Origin: Alphaproteobacteria bacterium
GTDB taxonomy: Bacteria; Pseudomonadota; Alphaproteobacteria; Micropepsales; Micropepsaceae
Direction of reading: 5' to 3'
Length of the DNA: 64,000 nucleotides
NCBI GenBank assembly: GCA_025350465.1
Contig: JANXXU010000007.1
Location: forward strand, 114,451 to 178,450
Positions 48,918-58,235 of the stretch are shown one piece after another. Below the pieces are notes generated by a model. It ran no database searches. It saw only the letters and a program-made list of their open reading frames with translations, and was not told the DNA's origin. A program made the position numbers and the translations under genes. Position 1 is the first letter of the stretch. The number at the start of each line of letters is the position of its first letter.

Positions 48918-49104
48918 TCCCTCGCCCTTCCCACTTTCGGGAAGGGAGAGGGTCGGGGTGAGGGATGGGCATCGCGCAATGGCCAACATAGAGATTTGCG
49001 CAAACGCCGGTGCAATTCCATTTCGTCCGTATACGGCATAATGGCCATCCCTCACCCCCAAGCCCCTCTCCCTTCCGAAAAGATGGAAGGGAGAGGGGTG
49101 AATG
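48918..49104. repeat. Paired inverted hairpin element (family B, copy 2)
   Basis: CTCCCTCGCCCTTCCCACTTTCGGGAAGGGAGAGGGTCGGGGTGAGGGATGG ... GGCCATCCCTCACCCCCAAGCCCCTCTCCCTTCCGAAAAGATGGAAGGGAGAGGGGTGAAT. Confidence 0.75.
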
Positions 49105-49172
49105 ATTTGCGCCCGAGGGCATGCATGCCCGGCCATGGCGATCCTTAGGGTCAAGACGGCAGTGCAAGAGCG

Positions 49173-50141
49173 CTAGGCCTTACAGCTGCCGCCGCCGAGA
49201 ACGCAGAATTTTGCGCAGTGAGGGTGGTTGAGCTTCACCGGTGCGAGCGCGTCGGCGAGGTTTGCGCCCAATTGGAATTGCGGATCGTAAGGTAGAAGCG
49301 TGCAGGCGAGTACAGCGGGCTCCGCCGCGCCCTGGCGTTTCACGATCATGCGGCTCGAGGCGCACATCACATCGTCGGGGCTCTTGTTGAGGATGCGCCA
49401 GCAATCGACGGTGATCTCGGGCACGTCGACGCGCGGATCCATCTCCGGGAAAATAACCAGCGCCGCATGATCATCGGCGTCGACTGCGATCGCTTCGCGC
49501 TCAAAGAGGCGGCGGTAGCCTTCGCGCATGTCGGCGTCGCCGTCGCCCCATAGAAGGCGACCGGCAATCGCCAGCCGGAAATTGTGCTCACCCAACCAGC
49601 GCAAGCCGGAAAGGGTTTCGGCAAAACTGTCCGGCCCACGTTCCTCGTCGTGCAGATCGGCGCGCCAATGATCGAGGCTCACGCGCAGCGTTAGCTGGCC
49701 GCGATATCGCGCGTTGAGATCGACAAGTGCCTGCTGGAGGCGCGGACGCATCATCGGCTTCATCGCGTTGGTCAGAACCAGCACGTCGTAACCGCGGCCC
49801 AGCGCGAGCTCGAGCATCGCGACAATCTCGGGATTCATGAAGGGTTCGCCGCCGGTGAAGCCGATCGTCTTGGGGCGGCGGCTCAGCGCCTCGGCCTCGT
49901 CGAGGTAGCGCGCCACATCGGCGGACGTGAAATAGGCCAGACGATCGTTGCTCGGCGACGACTCGATGTAGCAATTGGCGCACGTGATGTTGCAGAGCGT
50001 GCCGGTGTTGAACCAGAGCGTCTCGAGGCGCTTCAGCGCAACGGTCGCGCGCCGTTCACCCTTCGCCGTCGCGTCCGGGTCTTTGAATTTCGCCGGGTCG
50101 AGCGGCTTGAACGGAGGTTTGAGGGTTGCCGATTGGTTCAT
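49173..50141 (-). CDS. Radical SAM protein of uncertain substrate
   Basis: LWFNTGTLCNITCANCYIESSPSNDRLAYFT (CX3CX2C), GFTGGEPFMNPEI, C-terminal Cys cluster HCAKFCVLGGGSC. Confidence 0.88.
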   Translation of the reverse strand: MNQSATLKPPFKPLDPAKFKDPDATAKGERRATVALKRLETLWFNTGTLCNITCANCYIESSPSNDRLAYFTSADVARYLDEAEALSRRPKTIGFTGGEPFMNPEIVAMLELALGRGYDVLVLTNAMKPMMRPRLQQALVDLNARYRGQLTLRVSLDHWRADLHDEERGPDSFAETLSGLRWLGEHNFRLAIAGRLLWGDGDADMREGYRRLFEREAIAVDADDHAALVIFPEMDPRVDVPEITVDCWRILNKSPDDVMCASSRMIVKRQGAAEPAVLACTLLPYDPQFQLGANLADALAPVKLNHPHCAKFCVLGGGSCKA

Positions 50142-50197
50142 TGCGGTTCGCAGCCTAACAGGGCTTGAACGCTCATTGCCACAGCGCCGTTCCGCTC

Positions 50198-50290
50198 ACG
50201 GCAAGGTGAAGTCGATCGAGACCTGGAAGGTGACCTCTCTGCGCGGCGGCCGATACCTCCACGATTTGATCGCAGGGATAGCCGCGTTCT
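50198..50290 (-). pseudogene. Remnant of TonB C-terminal domain coding tail
   Basis: Reverse strand reads ENAAIPAIKSWRYRPPRREVTFQVSIDFTLP*, nearly identical to the tail of the intact TonB at 59776-60180 (EEAALASVKSWKYGPPRREVTFQVSIDFTLP*); no upstream TonB body. Confidence 0.75.
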
Positions 50291-50333
50291 CGTTTCGGCT
50301 CGGACCCCAAACGCCAAACTCTATGCCGCGTGT

Positions 50334-51644
50334 TCAAATTCTGTTGGCGCGGGCGATGGCGCCGAGATGGCGGGCGCTGGGTTTGAGCGTGCGTTTGAAG
50401 GTCTTAAGGTCGACGGCGGCCAGGCCGAAATGTTTGCTGAAGCCCGACGTCCATTCGAAATTGTCGAGAAGCGACCAGTAGAGATAGCTGTGCACCGGGA
50501 TACCGTCGGCGAGGCAATCGCTCAGGCTGGCAAGTGCTTGGTCGATGAAGGTGACGCGGCGCGCATCGTCGTCGGTCGCGATCCCGCTTTCGGTCACATA
50601 GATCGGTTTGCCGATCGCCGCATGCGCCCAGCGGATCGTGTTGCCTAACGCTTGCGGGTAAAATTCGTAGCCGGCGTCCGTGATTTCCGCCCCCGGCGGC
50701 GGCGGCACGATTCCGTTCTCGTCGACCAGAAAGCGCGTGTAGGTCTGCACGCCGATAAAGTCCGCATGTGTGCGCGCGACCTCGATCCAATCGCCGTAGA
50801 GGCGGTCGCGCCACTTGTCGGCATTCGATTGCGGTCCCGTCGTCTGAATGTCCTGCGTCGTCAGCGTGAGGCCGACGGGAAGATGAGGCTGCGCCGCCTT
50901 GATCGCGGCGTAGGCCTTGCGATGCGCCTCTTGCAGCAGCGGCGTCGTGATCGCGGGGTCGGAGAAGGCGAGGCTTGCGAATTTCGGCGAGCCCGTCGCG
51001 GCGGCGGCCGCTTCCATCATCGCCTTGGCGGCAGGATTCGATGCGGCATTCGGCGCGAAGAACCGCACCAAGTACTGGATGTTGGCTTCGTTGAACGTGG
51101 TCGCGCGGTGCATCAAGTGGCCCAGGTGCTCGGCCACCTTCGCGCAGTATCTGGCGAAGAGATCGGGCGCGTCCGGTTCGTCGAAGCCGCCGCGCGCGGC
51201 GAACCAAATCGGCGTGGTGAAGTGGTTGAACGTCACCACAGGCTTCAAGCCGTGCGCGCGGCACGTCTCAAGCACTTGTGCGTAGTGGTCGAGTTCCGCG
51301 TTCGAAAACGACCCTTCGCTGGGTTCGATGCGCGCCCATTCGATGCCGAAGCGGTAGCAGTTGAAGCCGAGCTTCGCGGCAATTGCGATATCTTCGGCGT
51401 AGCGGTGGTAACTGTCGCACGCATCGCCGGAGCGTTCCTTGAATAGGGTTGGTTTGACGTTTTCGCGGATCCAGGCGTCGCTGTTGGTGTTGTTGCCTTC
51501 GCTTTGGTAGGCCGAGATCGCCGTCCCCCAGAGGAAATCCTTGGGGAAGGTTCGCTCACCTGGCGCGCCGGCCTTGTTTTGGCGACCGGCGCCGAGGCTG
51601 AGCGCGGCGCCCGCGGCAATGACGCGGCGACGAGAGATGTTCAT
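50334..51644 (-). CDS. Glycoside hydrolase family 1 (beta-glucosidase-like), Tat-type signal
   Basis: MNISRRRVIAAGAALSLGAG twin-Arg; FPKDFLWGTAISAYQSEG; TTFNEANIQY; IYVTESGIA; SLLDNFEWTSGFSKHFGL. Confidence 0.9.
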   Translation of the reverse strand: MNISRRRVIAAGAALSLGAGRQNKAGAPGERTFPKDFLWGTAISAYQSEGNNTNSDAWIRENVKPTLFKERSGDACDSYHRYAEDIAIAAKLGFNCYRFGIEWARIEPSEGSFSNAELDHYAQVLETCRAHGLKPVVTFNHFTTPIWFAARGGFDEPDAPDLFARYCAKVAEHLGHLMHRATTFNEANIQYLVRFFAPNAASNPAAKAMMEAAAAATGSPKFASLAFSDPAITTPLLQEAHRKAYAAIKAAQPHLPVGLTLTTQDIQTTGPQSNADKWRDRLYGDWIEVARTHADFIGVQTYTRFLVDENGIVPPPPGAEITDAGYEFYPQALGNTIRWAHAAIGKPIYVTESGIATDDDARRVTFIDQALASLSDCLADGIPVHSYLYWSLLDNFEWTSGFSKHFGLAAVDLKTFKRTLKPSARHLGAIARANRI

Positions 51645-51879
51645 GGGTCGTTCCTCTGCGGCTCAGGCGGCGGAAGTGCGTTCGCCGGGTCTTCGCGGTG
51701 CCGACGCAATGTCTGGATTCTGCGATCAGCGCGGGATCCACGCGCTTTCCTTAAGTCTCCATAGCGCAACACAGGCCGTCAAAGATATTCGCTATCGAGA
51801 GAATTAATATTGACAGCATTGTGAGTAGAGGTTCAATTTTGAGGCAAGCGCCGCAGTGCGCAGGCAAGGGGAGGGGATC

Positions 51880-54156
51880 ATGAAGAACTACGCATTGTGG
51901 GCGAGTGCGTCTGTGCTCGCGCTGGGGTGGGGCGGCACGGCGATGGCGGACGGAGCGGCGTCGCCGACCGCAAGCGGTGCAGGCACGTCGTCGACGCAAC
52001 AACCGGCGCAAGCCGCGCCAGGCACGGCGAAAGCCGAAGACGATCAGAAAGTCGAAAAGGTCGTCGTCACGGCGGAGCGGCGCAAAACTTCCGCGCAGAA
52101 GACGCCGATCTCGGTGACGGTGCTCACGGGCGATGATCTCGCCAACAAGGGCGTCACGATCGTCGATCAGCTGCAGTTCGTTGCGCCCGGCACGACGATC
52201 GACAATTTCGGCCAAGGCATCGACTTCAACATTCGCGGCATCGGCAAGGGCGAACACAACTCGCAAACGTTGACCGGCGTCATCACCTTCCGTGACGGCG
52301 TCGCCACGTTCCCTGGCTACTTCACAGAAGAGCCGTACTACGACATCGCGCGGGTCGAGATTCTGCGCGGTCCGCAAGATATTTTCGGCGGTCAGAACGC
52401 AACCGGCGGCGCCGTCTTTGTCACCACGAACAGTCCCGACATCGGCGGCGGCACGCACGGCTACATCGCGGGCCAAGTCGGCAACTACAGCGACGTCGGA
52501 CTACAAGGCGCGGTAAACCTGCCGATATCGGACACAGTGGCGGCGCGCGTCGCCTTCAACGCTGAGTCGCGCGACAGCTTCTACAATATCTCGGGTCCGT
52601 GGACCGGCGGTGACGGTGCACTAAACCTAGGCAGCGGGCGCGTCAGCGTGCTCTGGGAGCCGAGTTCTCAGCTTTCCGTGTTGTTCAAGACCGACTACAG
52701 CTACCTAGACATGGGCGCCTATCCGGCAGGTCCGGTGCTGGCGCCGAACGATCTCTTCGACCTCTCGGCCAACGCCGAGATGCGCGCGCTTGACCGGCTC
52801 GTGCGCTCGACGCTGAAAGTCGACTACGTCTTCGACAGCGGCATCACGCTGCGTTCCATCAGCGGCTATCAGTTCGGCATTACGCAATATCGCGCCGATC
52901 TTGACGGCACCAGCGCCGGGAACACCACCTTCCGCGACTCCGTCGACGAAACGATTTGGTCGCAAGAAGTGAACCTGGTGTCGCCGGACGAGGGACCGCT
53001 GACCTGGTTGCTCGGCGCTTATTTCCAGACTGACCAGTACAACTTCCCTCCGGGTCAGTTCTCTATCGGCTTACCGCCCGGAAGTCCGTTTTCCGAATAC
53101 AACCTGCAAGGCACCAATCCGACCCAAGCCGAAGCGGTGTTCGGCCAGATCGGGTATGAGTTTCTTCCGGGCCTTCAGACGCAAGTTGGTGCGCGCTACA
53201 CCGATGCGCGCACGACCAACCACGTGCTTATCTACCAATTCAGTCCTGTTCCGCTAAAGACCGATCAGACGGATAAGTTCCAAAACCTCTCCGGGAAGAT
53301 TTCGCTGAACTGGACTGTCGATGAACACAATTTCCTCTACGCTTTCTATGCCACCGGCTTTAAGCCCGGCGGCCTGAACGTCCCCGTCGGTGCGGCCACG
53401 CCGGCGCCGTTCGATTCCGAAAAGGTGAAGGAATACGAAGTGGGCTGGAAGGCCGGCTTCTTCAACGGTCACCTGCGTACGCAACTCGACGCGTATTACA
53501 ACGAATACGACGATTTCCAAGTTATCGTCGGATTCCCGAACTTTCCGACGTTTGGCTTCGAACTCAACGTTCCCAATACGACCAAGATGTATGGTGGCGA
53601 ACTGCAAGCCGAAGCCGTGTTCGGTGCGTTCTCGCTCGACGCGGGAATGGGCGTACTGCACAGCGAGCTCGGCGACTTCTTTGCCGTGGATCCACGGAAC
53701 CCGGTGCCTTCGGGGGCACCGTTCTTCATCCCATTCTTTGCGCAGTGCGACGTAAAGCTTGGTGCGACCGGCATCAACGCTTTCTACGTTGCCCAGATGG
53801 CCCCGTATTGCCACGCCCTGGGCGGCAAGGAGCAAACCTATGCGCCCACGTTCACCTTCAACCTCGGGATGCAGTACGCCTTCGACATCGGCGGGGGCGA
53901 TACGCTGACACCCCGCCTCAACTACGGTCACGTTTCCAAGCAATGGGCGACGCTGTTCGAGAATGCGGCGCTCGGCGACAAGGTCGAGTCGCGCGACATC
54001 TTCAACGTGCAACTTGCTTGGGCGCATGACGACATCATCGCGACGCTCTACGGCACCAACATCACCGACCAACACTATGTCGCCGCCGTGAACTCCGGCC
54101 TGGATTTCGCCGGCGCGCCGCGTCAGTTCGGTATTCGCGTGGTGAAGGCGTTCTAA
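51880..54156 (+). CDS. TonB-dependent receptor
   Basis: Signal peptide; EKVVVTAERRKTSAQKTPISVTVLTGDDLANKG plug; barrel; C-terminal QFGIRVVKAF. Confidence 0.93.
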   Translation: MKNYALWASASVLALGWGGTAMADGAASPTASGAGTSSTQQPAQAAPGTAKAEDDQKVEKVVVTAERRKTSAQKTPISVTVLTGDDLANKGVTIVDQLQFVAPGTTIDNFGQGIDFNIRGIGKGEHNSQTLTGVITFRDGVATFPGYFTEEPYYDIARVEILRGPQDIFGGQNATGGAVFVTTNSPDIGGGTHGYIAGQVGNYSDVGLQGAVNLPISDTVAARVAFNAESRDSFYNISGPWTGGDGALNLGSGRVSVLWEPSSQLSVLFKTDYSYLDMGAYPAGPVLAPNDLFDLSANAEMRALDRLVRSTLKVDYVFDSGITLRSISGYQFGITQYRADLDGTSAGNTTFRDSVDETIWSQEVNLVSPDEGPLTWLLGAYFQTDQYNFPPGQFSIGLPPGSPFSEYNLQGTNPTQAEAVFGQIGYEFLPGLQTQVGARYTDARTTNHVLIYQFSPVPLKTDQTDKFQNLSGKISLNWTVDEHNFLYAFYATGFKPGGLNVPVGAATPAPFDSEKVKEYEVGWKAGFFNGHLRTQLDAYYNEYDDFQVIVGFPNFPTFGFELNVPNTTKMYGGELQAEAVFGAFSLDAGMGVLHSELGDFFAVDPRNPVPSGAPFFIPFFAQCDVKLGATGINAFYVAQMAPYCHALGGKEQTYAPTFTFNLGMQYAFDIGGGDTLTPRLNYGHVSKQWATLFENAALGDKVESRDIFNVQLAWAHDDIIATLYGTNITDQHYVAAVNSGLDFAGAPRQFGIRVVKAF

Positions 54157-54165
54157 TGAAACTTT

Positions 54166-54205
54166 GTCGGCCGCCGCGCCCAACCGCCGGCGGCCGACTT
54201 TTTTT
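54166..54205 (+). terminator. Intrinsic terminator after the TonB-dependent receptor
   Basis: GTCGGCCGCCG-cgcccaaccgc-CGGCGGCCGACTTTTTTT. Confidence 0.88.
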
Positions 54206-54228
54206 ACTAACGTTCGATCCGTAGGGCC

Positions 54229-55827
54229 ATGCAAGCTTACAGTCTGACGATCGACAAATTTCTCGACCACGCCGCCAAATGGTCGGGCGAACGCGAGATC
54301 GTCACAGCCGATGCGGGCCAACCGACGCGACGCATCGGCTACGCCGCGTTGAGGGACCGCAGCAATCGTCTCTCCGGCGCATTGCTGTCGCTGGGCTTAG
54401 GGCCCGGAGAGCGCATCGGCACCATGGCGTGGAACACGCAGCATCATTTCGAGATGTACTATGCGGCGATGGGGGCGGGCCTTGTGTGCCACACCCACAA
54501 TCCGCGCCTGACCGTCGCGCACCTCGCGGCCATGATCAACGAAGCGGAAAATCACGCGCTCGCCGTTTCGTACGACCTCGCGCCGTTGGTCATGGAACTC
54601 GTGCCGCGCTGTCCGACGCTCGAAAACATCATCCTTATGGACGGCAAAGCGGACTCCGTCAGCGGCCTTGACCGGCTCAAGGCGGAAATCTGGACGCACG
54701 AAGCCTTGCTCGCGGGGCGCGGCGCGCCGTCGCGCTGGGGCGACTTCGACGAGAACGCGCCGGCGGGCCTTTGCTACACGTCGGGCACGACGGGCAGGCC
54801 GAAGGGCGTGCTCTACACGCACCGCTCGAACTACCTGCACACCCTGCGCGCGTTGCAGGCAGGCTCGATGGCCGTCACCGGCAGCGACGTCATCTTGGCC
54901 GCCGTGCCGATGTTCCACGCCAACGGTTGGGGCCTGCCGTTCGCAGCGCCCGCGGTCGGCGCAAAGCTCGTTCTACCGGGCCGCCACACCGACGGCGCCA
55001 GCCTCGCGAGACTTATGCGCGAGGAAGGCGTGACGGTCGCGGTCGGCGTTCAAACCGTTTGGCTCGGCGTGCTCGACTTTCTCGACTCCACCGGTGGTGA
55101 GTTGCCGCAGCTGAAGCGCGTGCTCATCGGCGGCTCGAAGTGCCCCGATGCGCTGATCCGCCGTATGGAAGAACGCCTCGGCGTGCGCGTCCAGACGAGC
55201 TGGGGTATGACCGAGCTTTCGCCCTTAGGCACGATCGCACCCGCCGACGAAGCATCGTCTGAAAGCTCCGGCCGGCCGCCGATGGGTCTCGACCTCAAAC
55301 TCACCGACGTGAACGGCGTCGCGCTGAAACAGCAGCGCGGCCCGGTCGGCCACCTCAAAGTCAAAGGCGCGAGCGTCGTCGCGCGCTACTTCAAGGCCGA
55401 GGTCGACGCGCTGGATGCGGAAGGCTATTTCGACACCGGCGACCTCGCGACGATCGATCGCGACGGCAATCTCACCATCTGCGGGCGCTCTAAAGATTTG
55501 ATCAAGTCCGGCGGCGAGTGGATCAACCCGGCCGAGATCGAAGACATCGTCGGGCGCGACCCCGCGGTCGGTCTCGTCGCCGTCATCGGACGCACGGACG
55601 AAAAGTGGGGCGAGCGGCCCGTCCTCATCATGGAGCCGCGGCGCGGGCAATCGCTCGATGCCGAGGCATTGCTCCGCTCCCTGCGCGGCAAGGTGGCGGA
55701 TTGGTGGATTCCCGATCAGGTGTTGTGGATCGAATCCATGCCGCTGGCCGCGACCGGCAAGATCGACAAAAACCGGCTGCGCGCCGACTACGCCAGCGGG
55801 TCGATTTCAGCTCACGGAGGCAAATAG
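54229..55827 (+). CDS. AMP-forming acyl-CoA ligase
   Basis: LCYTSGTTGRPKGVLYTHRSNYLHTL; TSWGMTELSPLG; GYFDTGDLATIDRDGNLTICGRSKDLIKSGGEWINPAEIE. Confidence 0.92.
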   Translation: MQAYSLTIDKFLDHAAKWSGEREIVTADAGQPTRRIGYAALRDRSNRLSGALLSLGLGPGERIGTMAWNTQHHFEMYYAAMGAGLVCHTHNPRLTVAHLAAMINEAENHALAVSYDLAPLVMELVPRCPTLENIILMDGKADSVSGLDRLKAEIWTHEALLAGRGAPSRWGDFDENAPAGLCYTSGTTGRPKGVLYTHRSNYLHTLRALQAGSMAVTGSDVILAAVPMFHANGWGLPFAAPAVGAKLVLPGRHTDGASLARLMREEGVTVAVGVQTVWLGVLDFLDSTGGELPQLKRVLIGGSKCPDALIRRMEERLGVRVQTSWGMTELSPLGTIAPADEASSESSGRPPMGLDLKLTDVNGVALKQQRGPVGHLKVKGASVVARYFKAEVDALDAEGYFDTGDLATIDRDGNLTICGRSKDLIKSGGEWINPAEIEDIVGRDPAVGLVAVIGRTDEKWGERPVLIMEPRRGQSLDAEALLRSLRGKVADWWIPDQVLWIESMPLAATGKIDKNRLRADYASGSISAHGGK

Positions 55828-55872
55828 GCGGTGGATTTGACTCAGACGACCTTCCCGGAACAAAAAGGAGGG

Positions 55873-56547
55873 ATGTCAAAAACTGCAACCGTTAAGCGCC
55901 CTCGCCGCACCAAGGCAGAGCAGCGCGCCGCGAGTCTGGAGCAGATCCTCGATGCGGCGGAATATCTGTTCTCCAAGCACGGCCTTGATGGCGTGACCCT
56001 GCGCGACGTGGCTGAGCGCGTCGGCATCCACACGACGCTGCTTCACTATTATTTCAAGGACAAGACCAATCTGTTCGAAGAGGTCTTCGCGCGTCGTGCA
56101 CCTGTCACCAGCGGCCGGCGCATGGTGGCTTTGGATCAGTACGAGGCGTCGTGCGGCGGCAAGCCGACCGTCGAGGGCGCGCTGCACGCGTTCTTGGACA
56201 CCGACCTCGATCTTTACTACCAGGGCGGTGAAGGCATGATGAACTACGCCGCCTTTGGCGCCCGCGCCAGCAACACGGTCGAAGGCGCGGTGCTGATGGA
56301 CCTTCACTTCGACCCTGTCGTCTTGAAACTGGTCAGCATCCTGAAGCGCGCGCTTCCCGATTACACCGACGAGGACATCTTCTGGGGCTACCACTTCGTG
56401 ACCGGCGCCCTGATGAACACCCTCGCAAACACAGGCCGCATCGATCGTCTGTCGGGCGGCATCTGCCGCTCAAGCGATTTCCCCGCGGTCAAGAAGCGCA
56501 TGGCCAAGTTCATGGCCGCCGGCTTCTTAGCGCTAAAGCACAAGTAA
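55873..56547 (+). CDS. TetR/AcrR-family transcriptional regulator
   Basis: AEQRAASLEQILDAAEYLFSKHGLDGVTLRDVAERVGIHTTLLHYYFKDKTNLFEEVF. Confidence 0.93.
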   Translation: MSKTATVKRPRRTKAEQRAASLEQILDAAEYLFSKHGLDGVTLRDVAERVGIHTTLLHYYFKDKTNLFEEVFARRAPVTSGRRMVALDQYEASCGGKPTVEGALHAFLDTDLDLYYQGGEGMMNYAAFGARASNTVEGAVLMDLHFDPVVLKLVSILKRALPDYTDEDIFWGYHFVTGALMNTLANTGRIDRLSGGICRSSDFPAVKKRMAKFMAAGFLALKHK

Positions 56548-56597
56548 CAAACAAGAGTGCGTCATGACCGGGCCTGACCCGGCCATGACAGGTTTGC

Positions 56598-58235
56598 TTA
56601 CTGGCAGCGCGTCGTCGGCAGCTTCGGCGAGGCGAGGCCCGTCTGCCAATTCCACGGCATGTCGCCGTTGGCGCGGCGGCGGCACATGGCCTCTTCGTGC
56701 AGCGCATACATGCCCGGAAAAATACGGTCCGCCACGTGCGGCGCGTCGCTGAACTTCATGTAGGCGTCGTTCGCGGCGTACGCGGGCCAATCTGGCGCAT
56801 TCGCCGCGCGCGGCGTGCCGGCGCGCGCAAAGCTCGTCCAATAGTCGAGCATCGCATCCGAGAGCGCCTTCTCCTGCGCTGTCGCCGGAATCTTCGGCCA
56901 ATATTGCGGCGTGCGATCGAGCGCGCCGAACACATAAGGCAACTCACTGGCGTGGAACGCATGAAGGCCCGCGCTATCGGCTTCCGGATAGCCGTGATCC
57001 CAGAGATAGAGGAACGACGGCACGCCCAGCGCCGCTTGCTTTTTGGCCAGCCGCTCGGCGGTCCAGCCATAGAGCGCATCACGCGTCGTCGCGAAGATGC
57101 TCTCTTGCATGTTGGCGCTTGGATAAAGGCGCAGGAATTCGCCCGCAAGATCGCCGTAGCGGTCGCGAATGGTGCTCTCATAGTCGGAGGCGCTGGCGGG
57201 AACGGCCGGTGCAAGGACGGTGAGCGACCGGATCTCGCCGCTGTTGAAGCCGGCGAGCAGCGGCACCTTCGCCTGCTCACCGCGATCGAACACCTCGACG
57301 AGCTGGCGCGGCAAAAGCTTGCCGTCGATCGTCCCGAACGGCGAGAAGTGCGCGGCGACGGCGCTATTGGTCAGCGTCTCCGCATCCATCGCGCGCATGT
57401 CGGCAATGCCGCTCGCGGCCAGCGTGGTGGCGAGCCGCTTGCCCGCCAGCTCCGACGCCGTTTCGCCGAACTTGTTCTCCTTGAGTTCAGGCGTTGAGAT
57501 CATGTAGGCGCTCTCGGCGATCGCTTTGCTGAACAGCCCGCGCGCGTAAGGCGAGGCCATCAGATACATGACGCTGAGGCCGCCCGCGGACTCGCCCGCG
57601 ATCGTCACGTTTGAGGGATCGCCGCCGAACGCCTCGATGTTATGCTTGACCCAGCTCAGCGCTTGGATCTGATCGAGCAAGCCGTAGTTGCCCGAGACGC
57701 CTTGCGGTGACTCGGCGCTCAGCTGCGGATGCGCCAGATAGCCGAGCACGCCGAGCCGATAGTTGAAGGAGACGAAGATGACGCCGCGCTGCGCCAGCTT
57801 CGCGCCGTCATACAGCATTTCTTTGCTCGCGCCGGTGACCAGCGCGCCGCCGTAGATCCAAACGAACACCGGCGCCTTCTTCGCATCGGCCGGCACCCAA
57901 ACGTTGAGTGTGAGGCAATCCTCGCTTATCGGCTCGATGTTTTGCGCATAGATATTCTTGACGTGCCAAACCGGTTGAATGCACGCCGGTCCGAAATCCT
58001 TCGCCGCTCTGACGCCGGTCCACGGCGCCATCGGTATAGGCGGGCGCCAGCGTCTACCGCCGAGCGGCGGCACGGCGAACGGGACGCCCTTGAAGACGCG
58101 CAGCGTGCCGTCGGTGGTGCCCTCGATGAAGCCTGACGGTGTATTCACGACCGGTCCATCGGCATGTGCCGGCGCTGCCAGCGCCGCGCAGACAGCAACC
58201 ACGAACCCAGCGACCAGACGATGAGGCGAAATCAT
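56598..58235 (-). CDS. Type-B carboxylesterase/lipase, secreted
   Basis: Signal peptide; FKGVPFAVPPLGGRRWRPP; EDCLTLNVWVP; VTIAGESAGGLSVMYL. Confidence 0.93.
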   Translation of the reverse strand: MISPHRLVAGFVVAVCAALAAPAHADGPVVNTPSGFIEGTTDGTLRVFKGVPFAVPPLGGRRWRPPIPMAPWTGVRAAKDFGPACIQPVWHVKNIYAQNIEPISEDCLTLNVWVPADAKKAPVFVWIYGGALVTGASKEMLYDGAKLAQRGVIFVSFNYRLGVLGYLAHPQLSAESPQGVSGNYGLLDQIQALSWVKHNIEAFGGDPSNVTIAGESAGGLSVMYLMASPYARGLFSKAIAESAYMISTPELKENKFGETASELAGKRLATTLAASGIADMRAMDAETLTNSAVAAHFSPFGTIDGKLLPRQLVEVFDRGEQAKVPLLAGFNSGEIRSLTVLAPAVPASASDYESTIRDRYGDLAGEFLRLYPSANMQESIFATTRDALYGWTAERLAKKQAALGVPSFLYLWDHGYPEADSAGLHAFHASELPYVFGALDRTPQYWPKIPATAQEKALSDAMLDYWTSFARAGTPRAANAPDWPAYAANDAYMKFSDAPHVADRIFPGMYALHEEAMCRRRANGDMPWNWQTGLASPKLPTTRCQ

